Shown one piece after another: positions 1 through 9,340 of a DNA stretch of 32,349 bases. Both the position numbers and the translations under genes were made by a program. Source of the stretch: Melampsora larici-populina 98AG31 (lineage: Eukaryota > Basidiomycota > Pucciniomycetes > Pucciniales > Melampsoraceae); NCBI RefSeq assembly GCF_000204055.1, contig NW_006768789.1, positions 27,841 through 60,189 of the forward strand, read 5' to 3'. Under the pieces are notes generated by a model. The model was not told the DNA's origin. It saw only the letters and a list, made by a program, of their open reading frames with translations, and did not search any database. Position 1 is the first letter of the stretch. The number at the start of each line of letters is the position of its first letter.

Positions 1-1614
1 CCGGTGGTATGGCGAACTTATAGCTTCAGATTTGCACTTCATGTTGTGGGGGTGGAGTGGTAGCAGCCAGTGACTTGAGGATATGTGAACTCTTTAGGGG
101 TAAGAATAGGTGACTGAGGGGAACCCCAACAACTGGTCTAGCCTCTTGATTCACATATCACCAAGTCGTGGGTGTTCCACTCCATCCTCATTCTATGTGG
201 GTGATAATTCTGAAGCATTCCACGTGAGCTGACCTTTGTTTTATTCTTTCTGCAGCCAGGTTTCTGGGGTGAGATGTTATATCTCTCCGAGCAAGGTAAC
301 CCTGATCAATACTAACTTTTTACTTCTATTGAACCAATGGCTAGGCAGCAATCTGATGTCAAAGGGAAAAAGGAAGCTGTAAAGCGGGCTGCACATATGG
401 CAGCTAGAGATGCTAAGTATAAACAGGAGAAGAAAAAGAGTTACATGACACAAATTGTGAAGCTGTGAGAATTCACACAAGAGAAACTGTCAGCTCTAGA
501 CTAAACATTAGAGGTGAACTATGCGTACAAAATGTATTTCTTAAAGTTTGAAAGGTGATTTCTAGACCAGTGAGGAATTAGTTTTCAATTCTTTGTAAGG
601 TAAACTGCTTGAACCTACAATCGTTACTTGTAGTTGTCTACAGTGCGGAGGAAGAACCTCTGTCAGTGTATCAGTAAGTGCAGTCACTTATTAATCTGGC
701 TAGGTAAACATGTACTAACATCTAAAATCTTTGAGTGACACTTTAGTGTTGGTTTGATAAGATAGAACCTTATCAAAAGAATATAAGGAACTTAAGGAGC
801 TTCATTTGAATAACTTATGGTTAAACAATCTGTGGTATCCCAAGGGTAAAGAGCAAGATAACAAATGGAAGGAAAAGTGACTGTTTGATGACTGTGGTAA
901 AGCTAAAGGAAATGACTACAAGTAGAGTTTTTTAAAGTATAACCAACAAGTTTTTGATCTGGGTAGATTTGTTCGGTTGATTCCATTTTTAACGTAAAAA
1001 GTAAAATGAAAATGGGTTAGAAGGTGATAAGTTATTCCGGTCAACCAGGCAAGCTGGCAAACACAAGTACAGAAGGAACGTCAGTAGGCAGAAATTTTTG
1101 TTTTTGCAATTAAACCTCAAGGTGAATGCTTGTCCTTGTCTGCTTCACAGGTACTTGTGCAGAGAATGAGGTGACAGATGATAGTGATGACAGCTGTAGC
1201 TTTTGATTTTCGCAGATTTTGTATGGTTGGCTTGGAAGCGATGGAAGCAATGATAGCAGTAGATTGAAATTGATGTGAATTTACAGTTACAGTTGACTTG
1301 TGGTAAAGAATCACTTTGGTGTTTGGTCGTTTTGCAAGTATGTGAATTTTGTAATGTTGAAACTTGATATTTGAAATTTTTGTGTATTTTTTGTGCCAAA
1401 GTGCCAACTCAGCGGTCAAATTTGAGGTTGTGGTTTGGAAACCGCTAAAAATTGGCAGAAAGTATGGTTTCATCCCAAATACGGGGGGTTCAGACCAGTA
1501 TTTGAGTTGAATCTGGTGTTTAATCCAGTTTTGTCAGTTTCTGACCCGGGGATTCCAAAATTTTGATTTTTGAAATTTCAAGTTGTCACTTTGACACATG
1601 TCGCATTCCGTACA
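1..1614. other. Left flank of Copia-1, no intact gene
   Basis: No convincing intact gene is visible. The upstream part has short plus-strand coding-like scraps, described separately. The segment just before the Copia-1 gag should contain its 5' LTR and primer-binding site, but no TG...CA repeat pair and no TGGTA-type primer site could be recognised, so the 5' LTR is absent, decayed or of unknown form. The minus-strand open frames at 1117-1473 are long by chance only, with no domain or codon-like pattern. Confidence 0.5.
300..930 (+). pseudogene. Decayed coding-like remnant, function unknown
   Basis: A lysine-rich stretch reads MARQQSDVKGKKEAVKRAAH onward from 346 and stays open to a TGA at 464-466. 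A second open stretch containing EYKELKELHLNNLW and WYPKGKEQDNKW lies at about 758-871 and also ends in a stop. Both have a charged, coiled-coil-like composition. The stretches are broken by several stops and shifts. A possible intron (GTAACC, an ATACTAAC branch-like site, GGCTAG) precedes the first one. No family is recognised. It could be the end of a dead transposase or a decayed host gene, or chance. Confidence 0.22.
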
Positions 1615-2919
1615 ATGCTGTTGAATCAAGCGTTAGGCAGATCAATGAAGATTTTAACCGATGACAACTACATGTTGTGGGCTTCATTTATTAAAACTGG
1701 GTTGAAATCTTATTTTTTATCAGAGTATTTGATATCTGACAATATTAAATTGGAGAATAGTCAGTTTAGCGATGAAGTTAGTAGGACTTGTATCACTAAT
1801 TGGATGTTAAATAATATGGATGATGTCAACCGTTCTAGATTTGAGCCAAAAATCACCGTATACAATGATGATGGACCTGATACTCAGAATTTACCTTTGA
1901 AATTATGGAAGGCTATCACCGATCACCACTCATCTAGATCAGAAGAATTACGTTTATTATTAGAAAGAGCCCTGAATCTTATTGTTCAAGGCCCCAATGT
2001 TCCTCTTTTAACTCACATTCAACACTTTCAAAACGCTGTGACTAGATACAAAACTTCAGGAGGCCAAATGACAGATGAGGACCTAGGAAGAAAGTTGTTA
2101 ATCTCTTTAAATAATAATCACTTCCAAGACGCACAGGAAATAGCTATCTCAGGTGTTAAAGAATATGATAAGGTGGTCTCTGAATTACAAAAGAGAATGG
2201 ATGCTGTGTCCATGTTAACTCGAGGTTCATCAACTTTGAAATCTCCACCGGCAATTCATCACGCTGCTGAGGCAAGCTTCGCCTCGAACTCACTTTCTAG
2301 AGTTAAGCCAAGAGGAAAGTGTACCAAAACTAGATGCATGGGTGTTAATCACGACACCAATACTTGTTTTAAGAAACCCGGTAACGAACATCTACAGCGT
2401 GAGTGGATTGAGCAGCGGGTCAAGTTGGGTCAGTGGAACGGGGAACCACCTAGAGGTCTTGGTAACTCAACTTCGGCCTCGGCAACTGTATTACAGAGTG
2501 AACCCACTATTGAACAACTCGAAAATGCCTTTAATTCTCTTAATGCGTCTGCAAGTCACGTTTCCATCAAATCTTTTTCCAAATTGTCCATTAAAGACGA
2601 ACCATCAGTTACGGAAGTCTTGATTGATACCGCTGCCTCTCATCACATGTTTAAAGAGAGGCATGTATTCTTTGATTATATTGCCATGGCTGATAGCACC
2701 GAGTCTTTGGACATGGCCGGAGGCAACGCGACTCTAGAGATACTTGGACGTGGGAACGTGAAATTCATTGGTCCTGATGGCCATGTCTTCGAGCTATTCG
2801 ACTGCCTTTATATTCCCGATCTCAAACTAAGTTTGATCGGAGGAACGATTTTGCTTGAGAACGATTTCATCATCAAGAAAGAACATGACCTTTTCATCGT
2901 CACTAAGGATGGTAACTGA
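1615..2919 (+). pseudogene. Copia-1 gag and protease part of the polyprotein
   Basis: The first ATG in frame is at 1615 (MLLNQALGRS); the frame is open further upstream but without an ATG. The gag region carries the copia-type opening LTDDNYMLWASFIKTGL and the UBN2-like block LPLKLWKAITDHH. A zinc-knuckle-like motif at 2320-2367 has spacing CX4CX4HX4C, unlike the usual CX2CX4HX4C. The retroviral-type protease signature is IDTAASHHMF at about 2623-2652. The frame ends at a TGA (2917-2919) and continues in the same frame afterwards, so the stop is a point change or a readthrough site rather than a frameshift. In a working element this product forms the virus-like particle and processes the polyprotein. 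Confidence 0.85.
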
Positions 2920-4467
2920 GCATTTGAAGGACGTTTGAATGATGGCACCAAGCTGTTGAAAACTGTTGTGAGGCCGGTTTCACCTGAAGTTGTTCATCCC
3001 GAGGCGAATCTCGCTATCTCTCAAACTAACAATGTCGCCATTAATTCACATTGTCGTTTAGGTCACCCAAACTTACGGTACCTGAAGTCGATGGTGGCTA
3101 AAGAAAGTGTTCTTGGGTTGAATATTGATTCTACTGTCATCCCTGATCATCTATCTTGTGATTCTTGTGACCTGGCAAAGGGTCACCGCATCCCTCACAA
3201 TAAGCTTCACGTTAGGAGTCTAAACCTTCTAGAAAATGTTCACCTTGATCTCAGCGGCATCATCAGAACTCCTGCTATTTGTGGTAGCACTTATTTCATG
3301 TTATTTACAGATGATTATTCTCGTTATCGCCATGTTGTTGGTCTCCATTCCAAGTCAGCAGACGTTGTGTTTAACAAAATTCAGCAATACATCACTTTGG
3401 TTGAGCGACAATGCACTTCTAGAATTAAGTCTATCACTTTGGACAATGGTTACGAATTCATCAATAGCATTATGGTTCCCTATTGTAAAGAAGTGGGGAT
3501 CTATCTGAGGACCACGGCTACCTACACTCCTGAAGAAAACGGGGTGGCTGAAAGGTCGAATAGGACAATCACCGAGCCGGCGAGAGCCATGATGATTGAA
3601 GCCAATCTCCCCATTAAGTTCTGGCTTTACGCTATTAGATCTGCCGTTTATCTGAAGAACAGGACAGTCACATCATCACTGCCAGCTGGGAAGACCCCTT
3701 TCAAGATGTGGCACAATCGTAAGCCTGATATTAACCACGTGAGGCCAATTGGCTGTCTTTCATACGTTCTGATTCGTAAAGCACTTCGACACGGAAAATT
3801 CGAGCAAGTTTCAAGACAAGCAATCTTACTGGGTCACACTGAACATAACCTGAACTATGAGGTTTTTGTCTTAGACACGAATGCTATTGTTCTTTCACAT
3901 GATGTCATCTTCAAAGAATCAAATTTCCCTTTCAAGAGACTCAAACCACTTGATTTGTCTCAATTATCTTTCCATGTTGATGGAGATCAAACTTTACCGG
4001 ATCCTTCCGTTCTTGCACCTCAGCTTGAGGCACAAGATGACGATGTCCTCTTTCCTGGTGGTGAAGGATTGCACCAGGAGGAACCACTTGAAAATCAACC
4101 CGTTGAAGATGAACATGATATTCAACCTCAAATTCACGCCTCTGATCCTATCATACGCCGATCTGAACGTGATAGAAGACCACCTGAGAGGTATAACCCA
4201 TCTGCCAGTTTCGCCTACTGGGATGACGATGGCGCCTTTATCGATCTCCATGATTCATTTCCCTACGCCTTTGCTGTCGGTTCTGTCGTTTGTCTGATTC
4301 AGGAACCGCATAGCTTCAAATCAGCAATGAATAGTTCTGATAAAAAGGAATGGAAGGCGGTATGTGATAAGGAGATGAAGAATGTGTCTGATAAGAAAGT
4401 TTGGCGTCTCGTACCTCGACCTTTGGACAAGCCTGTTGTTGGGAGTAAATGGCATTTTAAAGTTAAA
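2920..4467 (+). pseudogene. Copia-1 integrase and start of reverse transcriptase, truncated
   Basis: This is the same frame as the gag part, after the TGA. It begins with the GAG-pre-integrase zinc-binding region: HCRLGHPNLRYL, then CDSCDLAKGHRIPH. The integrase core follows, with DLSGI, FTDDYSRYRH, the second acidic block TLDNGYEF and the glutamate block TPEENGVAERSNRT. An acidic linker containing RRSERDRRPPERY leads to the reverse transcriptase start, EWKAVCDKEMKNV and GSKWHFKVK. After this lysine the translation loses all similarity (the LAKLSGGRRAP stretch is Helitron DNA read in frame). The missing parts are the reverse transcriptase catalytic core, RNase H and the 3' LTR. Integrase inserts the cDNA into the host chromosome in intact relatives. 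Confidence 0.87.
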
Positions 4468-4497
4468 CTAGCCAAGTTGAGCGGCGGGCGCCGCGCT
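4468..4497 (-). mobile_element. Helitron-type 3' terminus
   Basis: On the minus strand a GC-rich hairpin (core GCGGC-GCCC-GCCGC; with flanks an 8-bp stem with two extra bases on one side) is followed by seven bases AACTTGG and then CTAG, matching the CTRR end of Helitrons, and a T. On the plus strand the base before the element is A. Helitrons insert between A and T without target duplication and carry a hairpin about 10 bp before the 3' end, so every expected feature is present. The insertion point coincides exactly with the loss of Copia-1 reading-frame similarity. Which Helitron it terminates is inferred; the Rep/helicase gene at 21146-25182 has the same orientation. Confidence 0.72.
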
Positions 4498-5028
4498 CCA
4501 TTAAGTTTCATTCTTGTAGGGTTGTTTGCGGGCAAATTTGCATTCTGTGCTAAATTTTCATTGCAATTTCAAACAGAGCAAATGATGTGTTATATACGCC
4601 ACCTGCACTATCAACAATTTACAAAGTCCCAAGCATGAACTATGCGGTCCCCACGTGATGATGCTGTTTCTAATCCTCAACCAGTGAAAACATGGACTTT
4701 AGTAACCTAGGAAGCGCAACTCATTCGAAACCTTGCCCTTAAACCCTGTACAAAGTTGTGGTTTCATATCCCTGTGGTTCTTGAGTTCGCATAAAACTTG
4801 CAATACAAACCAAGCATCAAATTAGTTGGTTGGCTTTCCCCCTCGTTGCTCTATTTACATCGAGATGTGACTTACACAGATTTTCAAAGTCTAACACTTT
4901 TCCTTGATTTCCCAATCTCATTTACTCCTGTTCGCCACTTCAGATTCACGAATAACTTTTGAATTTGTGTCACTTTGGTGATGTTTAAGTTCGTCGATTT
5001 TTTGCTATCCCAACAAAAATTAAGAGCC
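4498..5028. other. Non-coding interval inside the putative Helitron
   Basis: No gene is seen between the Helitron-type terminus and the 3' end of the first F-box gene. The plus-strand translation here is only a random extension of the Copia-1 frame up to a stop at 4636-4638. In the minus direction this is the stretch downstream of the F-box gene that leads to the terminal hairpin. Confidence 0.5.
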
Positions 5029-6297
5029 TTACATTAACACCTCTGACCTCATGTTTAAGTTAGACTTTGTACTCACTAATATATCAGAATAATTTAGTCG
5101 TGCTTCAAAACTACAATTAATATGCCGAAGCTTCAGAAGCGCTACTAAAATCTCGTCCCCTAACAAATTGCTTTCCTCGGTTAAGAAGATAAATTGCTTT
5201 AAATTTTTCGGAAACTCGAGCCTATGATTTTCTTTGAGCATCCTCCGCCAATAATCGGCAGTCTCCGAGTAATAAGTAATATAAACTTCTACTTCTTGAA
5301 ATATTCCCCATGTTAACCATAGCGGTTCCTCATGACGCGGGTTGATGAACATGTTCTTCAGAACCCGGAGCGTCGGAAATAAATGGTCTTGTAGTTCATA
5401 CGGGATGTCATCTGGCATCATCGCAACAAAGATTGCCTCCAACGTCTCCTTCACCGCTAAAAGCATAGGTGTTTCGTCGTTTAAGTAGTCCGTTGGTACA
5501 TACTCGAGCAGTCTGATTGAGCTGCCGTGACGATGACAAAAGTCAACCACCGCGTCGTGATTAAGTGCATGACAATCTACCCACAAATGGATTAGATGGC
5601 GTAATGCTCCTGAGTCCAGAGTCAAAGACGCTAACTTTGAGAATTTTAAAGACAGAGATTCTAAAGCTGTAGCAGCGTTCAACACCGTTATTAGAGACTC
5701 CGAATTGTTCATCTGGTCTTGACAGCTCGAACCTTGTATTATTAATACCTTCAAAGTCTTCACGTTACCGATCACATGTATGAAATCCTTGGAGAACCCG
5801 ACACCATTGGTGAAACAAATTTTAAAATCTGTTAAGCTGGATCCGCACAAACTGACAATTTTTGCTGCATCTTTCATGCGGATGGAGTGCGTTGAGGAGT
5901 GTTGATGTTCGAAGTTCAGTTGCAAGAGATCCTCGTTAGTGACCTTTCCGACAAACGACACAGCCCAATTCTCAGGCAGATATAAAACCCCGTTTAACGA
6001 AAGCCGTCGCAAGTTGATTGTGTTTGACAGTTTTATGGTACTTGACAGTAATAAGTTAACATATTTCTTTGCCCGAGCAGATTTCAACTCCAATGCGTTC
6101 AAGACCAATGGCGGGATGATCATTGCCCACGACTTTCCTATCAATCGCAATCGGAGTAACTCTGTAATTGAGTTCGGATTTAGAAACTGACTGTCCGCAC
6201 TATTATAATCATCAAGTGGTAGGAATTGAGCTGTTTTCCAGGCATATTTTATAATCAGCTCTACTACTTCGACTGGCAGATACGTAGGTTGTGCCAT
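5029..6297 (-). CDS. F-box / leucine-rich-repeat protein, copy 1
   Basis: The frame gives 422 residues from the ATG at 6297. An F-box-like motif sits at the N-terminus (LPVEVVELIIKYAW, about residues 7-20, with LLRLRLIGKSWAMIIPPLVL about 30 residues later). Degenerate leucine-rich repeats follow (LRRLSLNGVLYLP, VKTLKVLIIQG, LESLSLKFSKLASLTL). In known F-box proteins the F-box binds Skp1 and the repeats bind a substrate for SCF ubiquitin ligase; this role is inferred. It shares blocks with the other two copies in the window, for example HLWVDCHALNHDAVVDFC, LLEYVPT and FQEVEVYITYYSETADYW. A GTGAGT that looks like an intron donor follows DIL near the end (5071-5076), at the same place as in the other two copies, so the last residues read here may be intron. 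No interruption is seen; it appears intact. Confidence 0.82.
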   Translation of the reverse strand: MAQPTYLPVEVVELIIKYAWKTAQFLPLDDYNSADSQFLNPNSITELLRLRLIGKSWAMIIPPLVLNALELKSARAKKYVNLLLSSTIKLSNTINLRRLSLNGVLYLPENWAVSFVGKVTNEDLLQLNFEHQHSSTHSIRMKDAAKIVSLCGSSLTDFKICFTNGVGFSKDFIHVIGNVKTLKVLIIQGSSCQDQMNNSESLITVLNAATALESLSLKFSKLASLTLDSGALRHLIHLWVDCHALNHDAVVDFCHRHGSSIRLLEYVPTDYLNDETPMLLAVKETLEAIFVAMMPDDIPYELQDHLFPTLRVLKNMFINPRHEEPLWLTWGIFQEVEVYITYYSETADYWRRMLKENHRLEFPKNLKQFIFLTEESNLLGDEILVALLKLRHINCSFEARLNYSDILVSTKSNLNMRSEVLM

Positions 6298-7424
6298 TAT
6301 ATTGGTTTGAATGTATTAATATTGATTTAAATGTATTAAGAAGTTTCAATGCAGGATATTGCCTTCTTGAGGTCAATTACGAGTAATAGTATTTGGTATT
6401 TGACATCGGTTGATACCAAAGGATATCGATGTCACTCCTGTAAATATTTGCTCATTTGACTGGCTCTTTACCAATAGTAACCTCTTATTGCACCCCGATT
6501 GCCGTCGCATCTGCAAATTCATGCCGAGTTTTTCATGCATGATTATCCAGTCAAGACCTAAATTTAATCATCTTCAAGTTACCCTCCCTTCCGAATTTCA
6601 CGTCGCCCACATTACCTTTGAAAACCACTTGCTGTGAACGGCCTGTATTGGTATTCTTACTTCAAACCAATGTTACCGTAATTGACATCTGAATCCAAGG
6701 ATTCATAGCAACTTCGGAAAAAAAGACACCGCCATCCGACTTGTTTGGCATGGCAGTATTGGAAACATTCCCAACTATGACTTTTGCATCGTCACTTGCA
6801 ACTCACAATTTTGGCTGTCTTGCCATTTCAGCCGAAATCTGAATTGCTATGCATATGCAAATTTGAGGATATCAAATATAGTAAAATCGGTGAACGGTCG
6901 GGCATTTTGAGTTGCCGGCTGTCTACAATTCCCGCAGGGCATCAAGTTTACCTTTAGGTGAAATAATAACAAAAAACTTGTCTGATTCACATAGCATTAG
7001 CAGGAAACGAATTTTCGGTATTTCATTTGTAACTCATGATAGCTTCTCACTTTCATTGTTGTAAACCATTATTTGCAATGCTTTTGAATCAAACTACTAA
7101 AGAATACACACACTACCAAAATGCAGCGCTCGTCACGGCAAAAGTAAACCGTGGTATGATGGCCCTAGCATAACCATTCTGCCTGACTCTGAACGTCATA
7201 TAGCCATTTGTACTGTCTAGTATTTTCATATTTCGTGGGCCACCATCTGAGCCAAATTTTTATTGTTCACGCCGTTGCAATTCGTTAGTTGCTTCTTATT
7301 CTTCCTCAGCTATATTCTGATAAAGGCATGACTTACATCGATCTCACACCTTTTTAAAGTGCAATAACTTGTCCAAGGCCGTCGTCATCCACTTCTTCTT
7401 GTGAGTCGCGCTCCAGTCCAGTCA
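6298..7424. other. Intergenic interval
   Basis: No supportable gene. The interval lies between the start of the intact F-box copy 1 and the 3' end of the broken F-box copy 2, both on the minus strand, so it should contain the promoter of copy 1 and the terminator of copy 2. Short frames such as 6410-6637 have no recognisable motif. Confidence 0.5.
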
Positions 7425-8451
7425 CTAATGTCTGACAGCAGGAATTTGACAAAGTGTTGTTAGTCTGAGTTGACACCGTAGGTAAGAAACTTTAGAATTA
7501 CTCACGAGTAAATCACGATGAGTCAATCTAGTTGTGAAATGACAACTGATACCCTGCTTCCCAAACTCTCGCATCAATTCATCTCTTTTAATTATATACC
7601 CTTTCTCAACAACAAAAACGAAATGTAATAAATTGGCTGGCATAGGAAGTTTCGCAATCTCCTTCATTTCATTTCGCCAGTAAGCATTGCCTCTTCTATA
7701 CGGTGTAATGAAGACTTCGACATTCTGAAATATAGTCCACTCCGCCCACTTGGGGTAGTCAAGTAGATGATTGACGTATTGACTTCTCAGGACACGCAGC
7801 TTTGGGAATTGCGTCATTCGGAGATTTCTAGGTACGTAACTTGGCAGCATATCCATAAACAATACTCTTAGGGTAAGTTTGAGTGCTAGGCATCGATCAG
7901 GACAATCGAATGCGAATCGTCGCCAAGAAAGCTATTTCTGACTTAATTTTCAGTTTGTCGTTATTAAATCATATTTCATCGCTCGTCGGTGTATACTCTA
8001 ACACTTTGATTGATCTCCCTCGTGTTTCACAAAAGTCATTGATTGCATTTACGTTCATTAAGTGACTGCCGATCCAAAGATGCTCCAATTTTGCCAGAGC
8101 TCCCACCCTCAAATCCAACGAAGTTAAAGTAGCGAAATCGAGTGATAAAGACTCGAGGGCATCAGTACTATTTAGGACTTCAATCAGGGAGTTCGAGTCG
8201 TTATCAATGTTATGAAACTTATCACCATCAATGGACAAAGACTTTAAGTTCTTGATTTGGCCTATTGCAAAGATTAGCTCGCTCGAGAACCCGACCGAGT
8301 GAGTGAAGTTTATCTTTAGATCAGTCAAAGTACAACTGCACAAAGTGATTAAAGTGGCCGCATCCTCCATATTCGTAGACTTCGTTGAGTAGTGTTGATA
8401 TTCTAAATCCAACTGTTTGAGCTTTGGATCTTTGATTCGATCATAGAAAGT
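7425..8451 (-). pseudogene. F-box/LRR copy 2, C-terminal part, frameshifted
   Basis: This fragment continues the F-box gene on the far side of the Copia-2 insertion. From 8451 it reads GTFYDRIKDPKLKQLDLEYQ and then LRR-like blocks (LTDLKINFTHSVGF, HLWIGSHLMNVNAINDFC, KVLEYTPT) that align with copies 1 and 3. A TGA at 7969-7971 and about 70 bp of unalignable sequence follow. The family pattern then resumes in another frame at about 7893 (CLALKLTLRVLFMDML, FQNVEVFITPYRRGNAYW, GISCHFTTRLTHRDLL). A GTGAGT donor follows RDLL (7500-7505), with an acceptor-like TGTCAG 74 bp away. The stop and shift would kill the gene even without the transposon. Confidence 0.75.
8447..8451. repeat. Target-site duplication of Copia-2, left
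   Basis: AAAGT lies immediately outside the left LTR and is matched by AAAGT at 14859-14863 outside the right LTR. A 5-bp duplication is the usual length for Ty1/copia integrases. Confidence 0.9.
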
Positions 8452-9324
8452 TGAAATGCTTCGATGTGGATTGAGTATCTACACTAAAGAGCAAAGGGAC
8501 GAAAACCTGGACAGACAGGTTATCTTATGAGCTCTAGGAGAACTCGACAAAGAAGTAGATGGCGGAAAGAGTTCGACGCCTTACCTGGACAGACAGGTTA
8601 TCTTATGAGCTCTAGGAGAACTCGACAAAGAAGTAGATGGCGGAAAGAGTTCGACGCCTTACCTGCAATAAGGCAGGAAACAAAAAGAAAGAGAGTCTGA
8701 GTTGATCTCGTTCCTAACGGTCTATTTCAAGATAAAGCACTACTAAAGTAAGAGAAAAGAAAACTAAGTTTTACCTGGACAGACAGGTTATCTTATGAGC
8801 TCTAGGAGAACTCGACAAAGAAGTAGATGGCGGAAAGAGTTCGACGCCTTACCTGCAATAAGGCAGGAAACAAAAAGAAAGAGAGCTATCCTAGAGATAT
8901 GAGTAATGCTCAGTAAAAAGAAAGATGAAGAGAAAAGAAACGCTTACTCTGAGTTGATCTCGTTCCTAACGGTGAGGAACAATCTCAGAGCTCGAGAGAG
9001 GCACAGTATATGAGTAAGAAAACAAATGTGAAAAATTCAGACAAAGCAACGAGACTAGACCAAAAAGGGAATGCCCACACGGGTGAACAGAAGACACAAC
9101 ATCATTCATCCCAGAAGGGATACATTAAACTACATCTAATCCTGTGACGCTCCTGAATACATTCCTTCTTTCCCAGTTGGATCATGACTACCTAACATCA
9201 AACACTACCTTAAATCCAAGCACAGTCTCGTAGCTTTCAGTACTGAGAGCTCACGCACGTACACAAGAGAGTGAGTTCGATATGGTGATGGACTTGAACA
9301 CTTTTGTCCCTTTTTATCACAACA
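8452..9324 (-). repeat. Copia-2 3' LTR
   Basis: 873 bp, starting TGAAATGC and ending ACAACA on the plus strand. In the sense (minus) direction it carries a nested array: E1 (8948-8972), a GT...AG segment (8886-8947), E2 (8853-8885), E3 (8775-8852), spacer (8721-8774), E1 (8696-8720), E2 (8663-8695), E3 (8585-8662), E3 (8507-8584). The second E1 and E2 are joined exactly as if the GTAAGC...GATAG segment had been spliced out. A TATA-like site lies at about 9007-9010. Confidence 0.95.
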
Positions 9325-9335
9325 CACCCCCTCAA
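9325..9335 (-). promoter_or_regulatory. Polypurine tract of Copia-2
   Basis: On the minus strand GAGGGGGTGTG directly abuts the 3' LTR, the expected position and composition of the plus-strand DNA primer of copia elements. Confidence 0.75.
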
Positions 9336-9340
9336 GTTCA

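Larger units (their letters stand above)
1615..4467 (+). mobile_element. Copia-1: truncated Ty1/copia retrotransposon
   Basis: Domains in copia order lie in one frame: gag with a zinc-knuckle-like motif, aspartic protease (DTAAS), GAG-pre-integrase HHCC, integrase DDE core and then the first residues of reverse transcriptase (GSKWHFKVK). Homology ends at 4467, exactly where a Helitron-like 3' terminus begins, so the rest of reverse transcriptase, RNase H and the 3' LTR are missing here. One in-frame TGA (2917-2919) also interrupts the polyprotein. It is a dead copy. No LTR is recognised on its left. Confidence 0.88.
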
